The notes: generated from the sequence alone by a model not told the origin. Positions 11,328-24,580 are shown, counted from the stretch's first letter. The stretch is 64,000 bases of DNA from Utricularia gibba (GCA_002189035.1 NEEC01000002.1:4053001-4117000); one strand, 5' to 3'. Program-made: numbers and translations.

Positions 11328-11940
11328 CAACTTGTTTCCGAAGTTTTATGGAAATCCATAGAAGATACACATCAATGCTTAGATGAATGGATATCATTGA
11401 GTGCTGCTATGAGACCTGAGAAAATTACAAAAGATAGCATGCTCTTGAGAATTTTTCAATTCACATTAGAAGGCGATATACGAGGATGGTTCGACACTCT
11501 CAAAGATTGAAGAATAGGAAGTTGGACAAGAAAGTCTTTTTGAGCAAATATTTTCTATTCGCCAAGACTTAAGAGTTGAGAAAAAGGATTATGGATATTT
11601 ATCAATGTAGATCCACTTCATGAATATTTGGATAAATTCAATATGCTGCTTGAAAGGTGCCCATATCAGGGATATGAGAAGCACAATTTGATTGAATTAT
11701 TTATGGAAGGATTAGTACCATCTATGAGGGCTCAATTGTATGCTATCGTTGGAGGAAACATAAGGACAATCACTTTCACCCGGATATGGATAAATATTAA
11801 GCAAATATTGGAGCATTCCCAGAATTGGTATTCTAGGAAAAGCATTTACAATCAAATGAGTTTAATTTGAAAGAATTTCAACATTTTTTGAGAGGATGAA
11901 CCAAGGTGGAAATGCATACAAGAGTGGAGATCAAGGTTTT
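11328..11940 (+). pseudogene. Ty3-gypsy gag fragment, frameshifted
   Basis: Two frames carry the retrotransposon gag (capsid-like) pattern. The first reads MRPEKITKDSMLLRIFQFTL then EGDIRGWFDTLKD; after a stop and shift, the second reads MDKFNMLLERCPYQGYEKHN then LIELFMEGLVPSMRAQL and IVGGNIRT. These correspond to the D-x-x-RLxLFPFSLxxxAxxWL block, the FxxLLxxCPxHG block and the FYxGL...AGG block of plant gypsy gag. There is no protease or reverse transcriptase downstream. It lies directly beside the family A solo LTR, but that LTR has its own target duplication and opposite orientation, so they need not belong together. Confidence 0.7.
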
Positions 11941-14604
11941 TAAAACCCAAGTGAGATGGATAAAAAGGTAAGTGATTTGGAAAATCTGGATAAATTGAGT
12001 GACAAGACAAGTGATACCCTCTCACTGCATTTCTATGATGCTATTCTTTGATGGTGACATTTATGCTTTCCGAAGGGGAAAAGCGATCACTCGTAATTCA
12101 AGTAGCACTATCCATTGGTGAGAAGGTGCACACTACATGAGGATCCGATGGGAAGTTTATCATGTGCTATTGGACAAAAAGGTATAGTAATACCTCCACT
12201 AATCATTGTCAGCTAAGCTACAAGTGTCTCACAAGCTCTCTTAGTCATCATCTTTCTGGGGTAGATTCTCTCTTTCTCATGATGTAGAGAAGCCACATGA
12301 GTCTCCTTTTTTGGGGGTGATTAAAAAGGACAAGTTTCACTTTACAATAATTTTTAGGTTGCAAGTGATTACATGCAACTTTACTAGTTTATGAGTTTCA
12401 ATCTTCCAAGCTAAGCAACAATGTGGTTTCCATCATGGTGAAAGGTAGTTGGGTCATTACCCTCACTTTTATTATTTAGGGAAACTCGAAGGTTCTAGAG
12501 TCTTTCTCATCCCTTTCTTAATATGAGTATTTCATCCTCTTAAGAAAAGCTTGTCTAGAGTTTTCAAAAAAAGTAGGATATTGTATTTTTTCCTCATATT
12601 TAAGGGTACTAAGACCACTGCCCTCCCATGTTCAGCAACTCCAAGGCTTCAATAATGGAAAGATATTGGGTTATTACCCTCACCCTTAAGGGTACTAAGC
12701 CCTTTGACCTTCCATGGTGAGTAGTGGTGGAGCTTTTCGTACCTTTTGAAGGTTGTCAGTCAATCTTGTCCAACCTTAGTTAGTGGTAAGTGCTATGAGT
12801 TTTGGAAATATTCTACTCATCTTTAGAGAATGCCCATAAAATTAAACGTGCCAATGATTTTGAAACATGAAAAATGAGAAGACGAAGTGTTAACTAAAAA
12901 AAAGATGAAAATTGGGGTGTTTTCATGGTAGAAAAATGGGCTTTTCACTAAATGAAATGGACCAATAAATTCTTGAGTCTAACCAAGGTCACATAGTCAA
13001 ATGTGTTGCTCTTGGGTTTCTCGTGCTTTTCTCTAGCACTTGTTTTCCCCAAATCCCACAAGTGATAGGATTTTCCCATTCCATTTAATTGTGAGATATA
13101 AATTTTCTAAAGCTGATTAGTATATATATATTAGAGAAAAGTGGTCGTTGTCTCCTTGAAAGGGGTGCAAGGATGACAATTGTGGCTTCTTCTCGGTGTT
13201 TTAGAGATCTAAGACATTATCGAAGACCTTATCAAGTGCTATGTTACTCTATTCTACTATTATTATGATACATGAGTTACCCACCTTTTGTAGGGTAACT
13301 AATCGTTATCATATGGTCTCATCCTAGTGACCCCAATCCTTTGTTATTAAGTTCTAATGACCCCTCTCCCATCGGGGTTTAGATGGGTTCCATTATGGTA
13401 CTTATATGCCTCATCATTCCCCTGCAACAATGAGCCTTTTATTGCCACTAGCATGGTTGCTTCCATAATGTTGTGTAGCTTTTCAAGTGATTATCCTTAA
13501 TCTTTTGTAAGTACTATTCACTTCAGCCTCCTAAGAAATGCAACATTGAATGTTACATGGTTTAAGGATTTGTTGCTATTTTTATTGAGATTTCCATTAC
13601 ATTAAGTGATGTGAGGTATTTGATGGAAACAAAAAAGAAAACCAATATTTGTAATTCAAAAATAATGAAAATAAGGGGTTTTCTTTGCCTTCGTTGGGTG
13701 CTCATTTTTTGGAAAAAAGTTTATCATTGTTTCCTCTCTTCGTTTGGTATTTGTACTTGCATAAAAATGAGTGACGAGATGAGACTTCCCTTTTTTGCCG
13801 CACATTTCAATCCATATCTCTGATAGATTCACCCATTCTATGGGAGTTCATGACTCTCAATAGACATTGTTAGAACATGACTATAGGTAGAACCAAGATC
13901 CGATGAGATAGAGGTTGAAAGAATGTACACACAATTGAGTTACTTTCCAATCTTGTCACTTATTTCTTTGACCCATTAGGTGATATAGAGTGTCCTTGCA
14001 TTTTTTATGTAAGACCCCTAGTGTGTCCAATCCAATCCCTCAGGCTTTGACCATGCTGTTTCATTGCTTCAAGTTGGAAAAACATGCTTTCCTTTCTCGT
14101 AAAAATGAAGTTGAATTATGATGGAGATTATTGAGTCATTATCTTCACCTTTATGTTGTTAATATAAGACAGAACATACCATAATCGAATTAAATATACC
14201 TAGTTTCTTTACCACCCCTAGTGGGAATTTAGTAAGTTCAATAATACAAATATACAAGGTGGGGAACACAACTGCAGCCAAAGAATAGCAAGTTTCAATA
14301 GCATAAACATCATTCAAGCATTCATTCAAGATGTAGGAAAGGAGCATTGCCAAAACTCCTTAGGTAGTTCCATCAAGTTGATTTGCCCACAATAGGGGAG
14401 CTCCTAGGTTGCCTCAGCATCATCAATAGGAAGTTCATCAATCAATTGTGCATTTCTTCACTAGTGAGATCACTAATCTAACCACTCTCTTTGATAGTAT
14501 CTTCTCAAAGCCTCTTTCCCTTATGGATGCATTCTACATTGGGGCATTAGAGTTGTTCAATACTCATTCTTTCCTTTGTTCCCTTTGATGCTCTTTTGGC
14601 ATCC
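11941..14604. other. Non-coding stretch with scattered short repeats
   Basis: No recognisable protein family. A phrase like TGGGTCATTACCCTCAC with neighbouring AAGGGTACTAAG recurs near 12455, 12600, 12672 and, weakly, 14130, which looks like decayed repeated non-coding DNA following the gag relic. The minus-strand ORF at 14159-14353 is unrecognised. I see no LTR ends here. Confidence 0.4.
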
Positions 14605-16102
14605 TGTTGGGTTTCTCGTAGACATCGTATGTCACAAAAGCATCGGAATTTAAAAATTTTGAGAAACCCCCAACGCAGATCTTGGAATATGGTATACATC
14701 AAACTGAGGAATGATGAAAATACCTTTCAGAGGACTCTGTTGTTCACCAACCACTAACAGTAGATGACCTCTATGGTATCCACACGTGGAGCACTCGTCG
14801 ATTACCTTTTCAAGGCTGTAGAATGCTGGTTGATCTTCTCAGGTGCTAGTAGAGAAAATCACCCCCTTGTGGATCAATCTCAGAGAGCACGAAGATGTTG
14901 GAAGCAGATCTGTAGATCTAAATCTTTTGATAGATATTTGCTGAAATATCAAATAGAATCTCCGAAAAGATCTTATCTTGTGGAGATATGTATATGTTCC
15001 AAATATTATCTATACAAGATCTTTTATTTTGAACTTAATCAATATTAATCTCAAAATAACTCTCTGTTTAATTTATCCACTTTACCAATTACATCTCATG
15101 TAATTGTGTCATTCAATTTTATATAGATGAGTGACTCCACTATTGTGTGTGACCCTATAGGCTTCTTCAATCAAGGTCGTAATAATGGATTTATTAATTA
15201 ACTCTTAATTAATCAAATCCATCATTATCGATCATGAGTGATGTCTAGCAACATATCATGATCCCCAAGATTAAAGAATAATCAGGTGAATTGATTAAGT
15301 CTTTCCATGACTAGCCACCATGCAATGAATAGCTTCCATCATACTTATATCTCATTCGATACCAAAACATGGGTGTGTGTCTTTCTGATGTATCGAACTT
15401 ATAATTGCATTCAAGCACTAACACTCAATGACCTACTCAAACAATTCGAGTGTCATTACCCCGGGCCCAGGACTTACTGTTAGGCTTTGATGCAATTACT
15501 TGAGATAAGATCTCATTGCTAACATGAGTGATGAATCCTTTATTGATCAATCAACTATCTTCAACCTTAAGGAGCCAAATCCCTTCTCATCTATATTAGA
15601 CAAGCCATGGTTAGACTCCTATTAGTAATTAGCGAAAATGTGAGCTTAAGATCAAGATAACTTTATTGAAATCAAGTCTAAGCTTAGTTGCACGATTGTC
15701 ATATTCGAGATCTTACTACTGACACTTGGTTAGCTTCCCATAGTAACATCTCGAATGAGTCATCCAGTGAATCGATTCTCTAATCGACACCCACACATAG
15801 GTTCTAGTAATCTCATTATGTCAATTATGAGAACCATTGCCTAAACAGTTTTGGGAACTCAATGTGTGCCAGCTTATCCGTATTTATGATATCCTAATTT
15901 CACAAATACTCTAGCCAGGGAGTTTTTTACTTGAGCATAAATGCTTGAAGAATCTCACATTATGATCTCATCATATTTTCTATAGCACATAGATCAAGTA
16001 GAGGATGTTATCAATGATGTAAACTTGATCACAATTCAAAGTAAACATCGAAAGATAAGATTTGCTAATGAGTTGATTGTCTCTAGAACACATAAACCAA
16101 CA
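14605..16102 (-). repeat. Full-length Ty1-copia LTR, copy 1
   Basis: 1,498 bp, with perfect 6-bp inverted ends TGTTGG and CCAACA. It is the reverse complement of the 5' LTR at 23075-24579 over its whole length, including GTCTACGAGAAACCC, TTAATTAACTCTTAATTAA and the CTAGAGACAATC end. No internal sequence adjoins it. The flanks CATCC and CAAGG do not match, so it may derive from recombination between two insertions rather than a single solo-LTR event. Confidence 0.85.
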
Positions 16103-17215
16103 CAAGGGTCATCAACAACCTTCACATTAGTAGTTGCTCCAATAGATGACATAAAACACTCATGTTGTGTGAGATGTTCAAGTGATATCAATAGTATTTC
16201 TGTGCTCTTGGCATAGTGGAGACATTCAACATGTCAAGGTTAAGTGCAATGTTCCATACATTTTTATGTGTAATATAGTGCATAAATTAGATTAAAATCA
16301 CCCAATTAAGAGTTAGATTAAGAATTAGGATTTTTTCTTGAGAAATAAAAGTATTGTTATTATTATGTAGTTTGATTCCATTTTACATGCTTTAGTCTAA
16401 TTTTATGTTAAGAGAGAATAGGCACAAGTTTCTTAGCATTTCGAGGGGTAAAAAATAGTCATTTAGTGGCATGCGACAATATGCAAACAAGAAATATTAC
16501 AATGATGAAAAAATATTATTATGCTAGAATTAAGAAAGTACTGACATTAACCATGGCTTATGAATAAATAATGATTTTAGTCATCATTTTGGTTCGAGGG
16601 TGATAGTGATTTTTTTACAACAATAATGACCTTGAATCAAGCATTTAGTTATAGACATCATTTTGGCACATCCAAAAAATTCAATCAAGAAGGCAATTAG
16701 TGGCAAATCCTCTAATCATATTGATTGTCCAATGGAGAGCAACATGATACAAATCCCATGCCTTTGGATATTAGTATTTCAACGAGTGTAGAATATTTCT
16801 TACTTCTATAACTAGTTATTTAGAAGAGACAAAGAATGAAATGAATTCTATTCCTAGGAACATTCCCTTTATTCAATTTTACACAATGTTTCCATATCTT
16901 TCAAACCCTTTTACAAAATATTAACATTTTATAATAGGATAAAACTTCATCTTTCCATAGAATATTAACTCTTTGTGATCAATATTACATTTTATTTTGT
17001 TTGAAGATTATTTTACTTCATCTTTCATAGAGATGAGGACTACGAGCAACATATGTAGCTAGTATAGATGCTTCCCAAACTTTTGGGAAGAAATAATGAT
17101 GATGCCAATCATCATCTTGGAGATTTGCACACATCTTGTGCCCTCATGTGTTCCAAAGGAGCACTGTAGAATAAAGTGAAGTTGCCGATATTTGGAATGG
17201 CATATAGATCACAAT
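16103..17215. other. AT-rich spacer, nothing recognised
   Basis: No family-like ORF, no LTR ends and no tandem repeat seen between two copia LTRs. Confidence 0.5.
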
Positions 17216-18812
17216 TGTTGGTGTGTGTTTTAGAGACAATCAGTTTATTGGTAAATCTTATCTTTGATATTTATTTTGAGTTGTGATCAAATTTATATCA
17301 CTGATAAAATCCTCGACTTGATATATATGGTATAAGAATTATGATGAAATAATAATGTGAGATTCTTCAAGCACTAATGTTCAAGTTTAAAATTTCTTGG
17401 CTAAAGTATTTGTGAAATTAGGATATCATAAATATAGATAAGCTGGCACATATTGAGTTTCCTAATTGTTTCGGCAATAGTTCTCACAAAGTTCTGGAGT
17501 TCGGTTGTTTCTGGAATAAAATGGGTGATGCCTTGGGACTCCTAGGGGATGTATGCTCATCACCAAACAAGCTCATACAAACCACAAATCATACAACTAA
17601 CTCACAAGGTCTAGGTCTAGCCGGACTCTTGTTTTTCCCTCTAATCTTTGGTCTACCTCTAATTAGGGTTGTTAAATTGGGTTTCACTACTTCCTCCTCC
17701 TGGATCTATCCTGTTTTGTTAAGGAAGTTGCGTGACTTATGACTGTTTAGATCTAAAGATTGATTAACATATTTCTCCCCTTTTCACCCCAAGGCACCCC
17801 CTAAGTACTTAGCCACTCATATTTAAGTAGTCTAGTTCGACTACTAGAAGATAAACAAGAAGGAAACTGAAATGTTCGACAGAAAGTTAGAAAACGTCGC
17901 AAGCTAATCTTAGCTAGGAGTAATAATCCTTGGAAAACAGAAAATAATCTTCAAGCAGGAGCTTAGTTCCTATTCGTCTTCCTCCTTCTTCTCCCCAGAA
18001 AACCTTCTCCAGAAAGTTGTTCGTGAGTCTCCAAGGGGAGATCTGCCTTCTCTCCCCACCTTTCCTCCCTTTTTGTCCAAAATCTCCCTTTTTCACCTAT
18101 TTGGACTTTGTGTGTACTCTTTTTCAGACTTCTGTCACATTCTCTGCCACCACACTGTTTATATTTGGCTCCTTGGGATTTGTGTTGCGACCTATGCTGC
18201 ATTGCTCTAAGGGAACTAAGACTAAAAGTGCACTCCTACGGTACTTATGTGCAAAATTATAGAAACAGACAATTAAGCTTAAATTTTGTAGCACAAAATG
18301 AGTAAATTCCATGTATTGAGCCACTTTAAAATATGTGTTATCAGAAGATCTCGAATATGATAGCTATGCAAGTAAGCTTAGACTTGAAGTCAATAAAGTT
18401 ATCTTGATCTTAAATTCACATTTTCTCTCATTACTAATGGTATTCTAACCTGGACTTTCCAACAATGGATGATAAGGGATGCATCTCCTAAAGGTTGGAG
18501 ATAGTTGATTGATCAATAAAGGATTCATCAATCATGTTAGCTATGAGATCTTATTTCGAGTAATTGCATAAAAGCCTAATAGTAAGTCCTGGGCCCAGAG
18601 TAATGACACTCAAAGCGTTTGAGTAGGTTATTGAATATCAGTGCTTAAATGCAATTATAAGTTTGACACATGAGAAAGATACACACCCATGCTCTGGTAT
18701 TGAATAAGATATAAGTATGATGAAACCTATTCATTGTCTGGTGGCTAGTCATAGAAAGGCTCAATTACTTTGTTCTAATTGTACATTTTGAGAATCATGA
18801 TATGTTACTAGT
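17216..18812 (+). repeat. Ty1-copia LTR, copy 2, split by a family B LTR
   Basis: The 5' part 17216-17489 starts TGTTGGTGTGTGTTTTAGAG and follows the copia LTR to CTCACAA. The LTR resumes at 18344 with AGATCTCGAATATGATAGC and continues to GATATGTTACT near 18810, where it stops abruptly. About 125 bp of LTR are missing at the left junction of the insertion, together with the first part of the inserted element. It is visibly more diverged than the copies at 23075 and 39610, so it is older. Confidence 0.8.
17490..18343 (+). repeat. LTR, family B, 5' end lost, nested in copia LTR
   Basis: Matches 6634-7335 and 47330-48252 (GGTTGTTTCTGGAAT, GATGCCTTGGGACT, GGGATGTATGCTCATCA, CTCCAAGGGGAGATCTG) and ends with the family terminus ATATGTGTTATCA. 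The first approximately 230 bp of the element are absent, so the left junction is a deletion. The several ORFs here (17521-17742, 17914-18262) repeat in the other copies only as relics. Confidence 0.78.
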
Positions 18813-19047
18813 AGTGGTTCAACGGTTCCTAATTGTACAGTTTCGGTTTGGAACCACATGGTTCTAGTGAACTATCGGTTCCAAAACCATGGTTTCCCAT
18901 GGTTTCAGTTTTTGTTTGGAATCGGATTCTCAAACCTTGAATCGAACGAAAACAAGAACCGTATGGATGGTTTTGGATTAAAACCGGAACTGGTAACCTC
19001 GAATCGAACCGTAACTAGAACCGATCGCTTATTGTCTAAATGCGTTT
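18813..19047. other. GGTTC/GAACC-rich segment, possible hAT subterminal region
   Basis: Repeated GGTTC, GAACC and CGGTTCC words on both strands, starting TAGTGGTTCAACGGTTCC right where the copia LTR stops. Such clusters are typical of hAT element subterminal regions in plants. A similar cluster at 45480-45555 also abuts a truncated copia LTR. No transposase is adjacent. Confidence 0.35.
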
Positions 19048-19641
19048 TCTAGGCACCCATATGAACGATTGTGGGTGTCTGGCAGTCAAATTTTTAACAA
19101 TGTTAATTTTGTATGTTTTGATATTAGCAAATGATATATTTAACAATATTAATTTCATATTTTATTGGATATATGATGTAATATACTATGTTAATTTATA
19201 AAATACCCTAGTTTGGAGTAGTTTGGAAAATACTTTAATAAATTATAATCAAAATCAATATAATTTGTGACTCAAGTGAATGAAATAAAAGATTAAAATG
19301 ATACAATTATCAACATTTAAAAATACATATGATAAAATTAAATTTTTTACACAAATACAACAAAATTACAAATTATATAAAACAAATTAAGTTATTTTTG
19401 TATATTTATTTTACATTTAAATAGATAGCTTTTATATTATCTTTTGTAAATATTGTGTATTTTCCCAATTAATATCAAAACATCATCTATTTCATGAACT
19501 TTTTCTAAACTTCATCTATTTTGGAAACAAAAAGTAAAAAGGATTAAATATATTAGATTTATAAAACTAAGATCACACATTTCACACTTATTTTATGGAA
19601 CCGTTTCCAGACACCCTTAACGGTTGTTATGGGTGTCTAGA
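19048..19641. mobile_element. MITE-like element with about 38-bp inverted ends
   Basis: The left end TCTAGGCACCCATATGAACG and the reverse complement of the right end, TCTAGACACCCATAACAACC, align over about 38 bp and share a GGGTGTCTGG inner motif. The interior is about 510 bp of AT-rich non-coding DNA. No 8-9 bp duplication is evident. The same GGCACCCA words recur at 31115-31715, suggesting a family. Confidence 0.6.
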
Positions 19642-19921
19642 GTAGATCCTAAGCACCCTCAGGAATGGATGAGTGCCTTGCAATTTGAAAACCATAATCA
19701 TAATGGATACGCTGCCCAAAAACACTTAATGATGCTTGTGCGTGTTCAGAATTGATGAGAGGCACTCTTAGAAATCATTATGAGTGACTCGGAAATGATC
19801 TAGTGGATCATTATTTACTAGAACATATTTCAAATTATTAAACTGGGTGTATAACAAATTTAATCCTAACAACGACATAATTGTCTTTTAGAAAAAAAAT
19901 TAACAACGAAAGTATTCCAAT

Positions 19922-21207
19922 TGTTTCCTCAACAAATTTTAAATATTTTAAAACGTAAAACACTAGAAAGCGTAGTACGAGTATCGATCTCAGGGAGTTG
20001 TTTTTCGTGAAAAGTGTTTGCAAGCAACTTTTACAAAATGTCACGGTTTTGTAAAAGGGGGTTTTTAAGATGTAGAAATGAAAGATACAACCTAAGTAAT
20101 GGGCTTTGATTACGGGACGCAGTTCCTGGGAATAAGACTCCATCTCCTTCCTTTGTCCGTCCTTGCCTCGGTTTTCACTGATTTCTTCCGAATAGCTGAT
20201 TATAGGAGCAAGGAATAGCCTACTCTCCCTTACACTCTGATTGACAAGGAGGCATGGGAATAGCCTCATGTGATTCCCCCTTGGACGATTAGGAAGACAA
20301 GAGGTCGCCTTCGATTGCCTTCAAAACCGAATTGTGCACGTGTAACCAGCTGTTGCCGATGGCCAGTGGCAGGTCCGAGGTCACAACCTGTCCACTGTCG
20401 TGGTACCTAGGCCACAAACAATCTGCTACTTCCCTCGAACCAGCAGGGTTGGAGTTGGTGCTCTTCACCTTGATCTTCACCAAAATCCGCGAGAAGTTGC
20501 CTGCTACTCATGGACCTTGACTAAGAGTCGTTATAGAAAGACTGTAACAAGACGCATGAAAGTTGCGGAATCCGAATGGAATTCAGTGAAGAACCGAGTG
20601 TATTGCTCAAGACCTGGAAGGAAACTTCATCTATTTCCCAGAAACTAAAGGTTTTTAGCCATAGAAACATAAACGAAAAGAAAGCTAAGTGTTCTTCCTC
20701 CTTGAGGGGAGGAAGAACCTAAAAGTTCTAAGTACAAGAGAAAATGTTCAAAAATTCTAAACTAAGTGCTCCAAGTGGCTTTTATATGACTTCCCACGTG
20801 CATTAACTCCTTTGGGTCCCCTTCCCATCATTCCTTCTGTCTTGCGTGCGCCAATAGACTTTCTTTGCGTGCAAGTTTGCGCCCAATAATTGCTGCAGAC
20901 TCTGACATGCCGTAAGTCATGGGCCTTGACCAGTGTCAGTCTTCCGCCCACAATCATTTCAACTTGCGTACAAGGCACGAAAACTCAGAGTCTGACCACC
21001 TGCAATACTCCTGCAACACTCCTGACAGTCTCCTGACATGCCTCGGTCAAAGTGTGAGAAAAAATGTATAAAATATACACAAAATGGGAAAATAGGAATT
21101 TTCTAGTAAAAATCAAATACTTAATAATAAGACTCATAATTGGGCGACTTAGCACTTAATTAATACATAATAATACCTAAATAATAACTAGAAAATGACA
21201 CTTAACA
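19922..21207 (-). repeat. LTR, family C, copy 2
   Basis: The reverse complement of family C (compare 54726-55798), from TGTTTCCTCAACAAATTTT to ACTAGAAAATGACACTTAACA. It is the best-preserved copy of the central part, with the GGTTCTTCCTCCCC hairpin (AGGGGAGGAAGAACC on the plus strand near 20705). The left terminus diverges from the other copies in the last 20-60 bases and no clear duplication is found. ORFs within (20289-20648, 20757-20978) are not family-like. Confidence 0.7.
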
Positions 21208-22913
21208 CTTATGTATGAGGGTTTGTCCTATTCAGCTGTCATTAACATAGCTTGGAACATTATGAGCGAACCATAGCCCTTCAAGAAAAGTCCACATCTC
21301 ACCATCAACATTTATTGATGTATCACCCCTATTGGTATGCAAATAGGGTCTTGGAAAAATAGCATTATTTTCCTAAAAACTGTAGGGTTAGTTTTGATAT
21401 ATAACCAAGTATATACTAAATGAGAATAGAAAAAAAGCTTACCGGATTTTTCAGAAAAGCACTCGAAGTACATTACCAAACTATGAGTCAAACTGCTAGA
21501 AGAACTGTTAGCTACTCTAGCTTAGGAACTCTCTAATCCATTTGACTTGTGAGGTGAGTCATCTATCACGATTCACTTTTAGGGCCTGGGAAAGATGAGT
21601 CGTAACCACCCAATTCTACTGAAAACTAGAACTCAAGGTGTCTTTCATAATATGATTTATAAACATTAAAATGGGTAAATACATAAGTAAACTAGGTGTA
21701 AGATTTTGTCGAAGTGTTTTTATTTAACGTGGTTCATAAGCTTATACAAATAGATTCAAAGCTATACTACTCTGTACAGATATCCATAGGACTTTGGAAA
21801 ATGTGATTGATCACTGGACCTCTAATGGCTCCCTTCATCTCCTAAAATAAATAAAAGAATGGTCATGCATTTGAGTTTTAAAACAAGTCAAATCAAGAAA
21901 AAATATAAAGAGCTTATAAAAGAAACTTGAAACACATTATGAGTCCTATCTTTTCTCACTTCTCATAGCCCTCCTACTTTGGTATTGCTATCAGACTATG
22001 ATAGATGACATATAAAGTGTCCTGGTCCATGGTTCTACAATCAAGAGAGCCACCTCCTACCATAGAACCACAAGCTTAAGCCATATACAAGATATCATAT
22101 CATATCTTGTATAACTTTCATACTTTTTGACCTTCCACTTGTTAGACCATATGAAGTCAGCAATCCTCAATACCAGTGATAAAATCCATGATCCACGTTA
22201 GTTCCTGACTTAGTCAACCACGCTTCAAGGCCTCAACCACCTCTTCGAAAATTATGGTGTCATGAACAAATCCACTCACCCTCACTAGATGTGTAACTAG
22301 TGTGAAAATCCTGATCCCATAACAACCAATGCACGCATTGGGAACCATCCTATGATTCGGTTCTTTCACCACTTGTACATGGTGCCTCAAACATGCTTGA
22401 CATATTAGACGTAGTGCCCGTGAGAAAAAATCACATTGCTGAAGATATGCCTCCATATCTACTCCATTCTTTCCTAGCTTGTTTATCACGTAGTACATAG
22501 AGATACATATTACAATATCATCTTAAAAATAACAAGGGTGGCTATCAGTGAAAAGAATCATACTTTTGGGACTCAAAAATAGCTTTTTCTGAAATAACAT
22601 GAACTAACTTACTCCCCCGTTAATTTTCATGCAACATAAAAGGTTTTCGATCGTGGACACAACCACATAGAGACACGAACGCATTCAAAGTAATGGAAAT
22701 CAAATACCAACATCACATAGGCACATAAATTTTCATAAATAAGTATAGCTTCAAAAGAAATCATACCACTTATTTTAACACCTTAGACTTTAAACCTACT
22801 ATGAAGCTTTGTTCACCGAAGGTACTATAACCGAAATAACAGAAATAAATCTTCAAACCTCTCATCCTCGCCTTTGTAAAACTCAAAAATAATAGAAAGA
22901 ACCTTACATTCCA

Positions 22914-22915
<2 letters not shown>
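21208..22915. other. Non-coding spacer, nothing recognised
   Basis: One 94-codon minus-strand ORF at 22214-22498 is present (with CQACLRHHVQVV), which I cannot assign. Otherwise AT-rich sequence without repeats matched elsewhere in the window. Confidence 0.4.

Positions 22916-22957
<42 letters not shown>
22916..22957. repeat. (AT)n microsatellite
   Basis: About 21 uninterrupted AT units. The overlapping ORFs with runs of Ile-Tyr are products of this repeat and not genes. Confidence 0.98.
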
Positions 22958-22959
<2 letters not shown>

Positions 22960-22984
22960 CCATTTACATCTTTTCCTTGTTTTT

Positions 22985-23074
22985 TGTGCAACATGTGGCA
23001 CACATGCATGACGTAAAAGTGACGCACATGCAAGAGGACACATGATGCACATGCAAAAGGACACATGGCACACA
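22985..23074. repeat. Short CACATG-rich minisatellite next to the copia 5' LTR
   Basis: Imperfect units of about 25 bp built on ACACATG and GCACATGCAA, for example AAGAGGACACATGATGCAC and AAAAGGACACATGGCACAC. The array ends exactly where the copia LTR begins, so the element inserted at its edge. Confidence 0.7.
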
Positions 23075-24579
23075 TGTTAGTGTATGTGTTCTAGAGACAA
23101 TCAACTCATTGGCAAATCCAATCTTATGATATTTACTTTGAATTGTGATCAAATTTATATCATTGATAAAATCCTCTACTTGATCTATGTGCTATAGAAA
23201 TTATGATGAGATCATAATGTGAGATTCTTCAAGCACTCATGATCAAGTTAAAAACTCCCTAGCTAGAGTATTTGTGAAATGAGGATATCACAAATACGGA
23301 TAAGCTGGCACACATTGAGTTCCCTAAATTGTTTAGGCAATGGTTCTCACAATTGACGTAATGAGATTACTAGAACCTATGTGTGGGTGTCGATTAGAGA
23401 ATCGATTCACTGGATGACTCATCTTTGAGATGCTACTATGGGAAGCTAACCAAGTGTCAGTAGCAAGATCTCGAATATGACAGCCGTGCAAGTAAGCTTA
23501 GACTTGAGGTCAACAAAGTTATCTTGATCTTAAGCTCACATTTTCGCTCATTACTAATGGGAGCCTAACCATGGCTTGCCTAGTATGGATGAGTATGGAT
23601 GTGACTCCTTAAGGTTGGAGATAGTTGATTGATCAATAAAGGATTCATCACACATGTTAGCGATGAGATCATATCTCAAGTAATTGCATCAAAGCCTAAC
23701 AGTAAGTCCTGGGCCCAGGGTAATGACACTCGAATTGTTTGAGTAGGTCATTGAGTTTGAGTGCTGGAATGCAATTATAAGTTCGATACATCAAAAAGAC
23801 ACACACCCATGTTCTAGTATCGAATGAGATATAAGTATGATGAAAGCTATTCACTGCATGGTGGCTGGTTATGGAAAGGCTCAATCAGTTTACCTGATTA
23901 TTCTTACATCTTGGGGATCATGATATGTTACTCTAGACATCACTCATGATCAATAATGATGGATTTGATTAATTAAGAGTTAATTAATAAATCTATTATT
24001 ACGGCCTTGATTGAAGAAGCCTATACGGTCACACACAATAGTGGAGTCACTCAATGATATAAAATAGAATGACACAATTACATGAGATGTAATTGGTAAA
24101 GTGGATAAATTAAATTGAGAGTTATTTTGAGATTAATATTGATTAAACTCAAAATAAAAGATCATATATAGATAAGATTTGGAACATATATATATCTCCA
24201 CAAGATAAGATCTTTACGGAGATATGATTTGATATGTTACCATATATCTATCAAAAGATTTAGATCTTGAGATATGCTCCTCGAAGGTCTTCGTGCTCTC
24301 TGAGACTGATCCACAAGGAGGCGTTTTTCTCTACTAGCACCTGAGAAATTCGACCAGCATTCAAGAGCCTTGAGAAGGTTATCGACGGAGTGCTCCACGT
24401 GTGGATACGATAGAGGCCGTCTACTATTGGCAGTTGGTGAACAACGGAGTCATTTGAAAGGTACTTTCAACATCCATATGTCTGATGTATACAGTATTTC
24501 AAGATCTGCATTGGGGGTTTCTCAAAATTTTAAAATTCCGCTGCTTTTGAGACATACGATGTCTACGAGAAACCTAACA
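23075..24579 (+). repeat. Copia 5' LTR, copy 3
   Basis: 1,505 bp, TGTTAGTGTATGTGTTC to GAGAAACCTAACA, with TGTTAG/CTAACA inverted ends. It is immediately followed by a tRNA-Met primer binding site, which sets the orientation of the whole LTR family. Confidence 0.93.
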
Positions 24580-24580
24580 G

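Noticed and set aside
14600-16107. Target duplication of copia LTR copy 1
   Set aside because: The flanks CATCC and CAAGG differ despite perfect LTR ends.
22770-23152. Overlapping minus-strand ORFs with Ile-Tyr and Cys-Met-His runs
   Set aside because: Products of the AT microsatellite and the CACATG minisatellite, continuing into the LTR.
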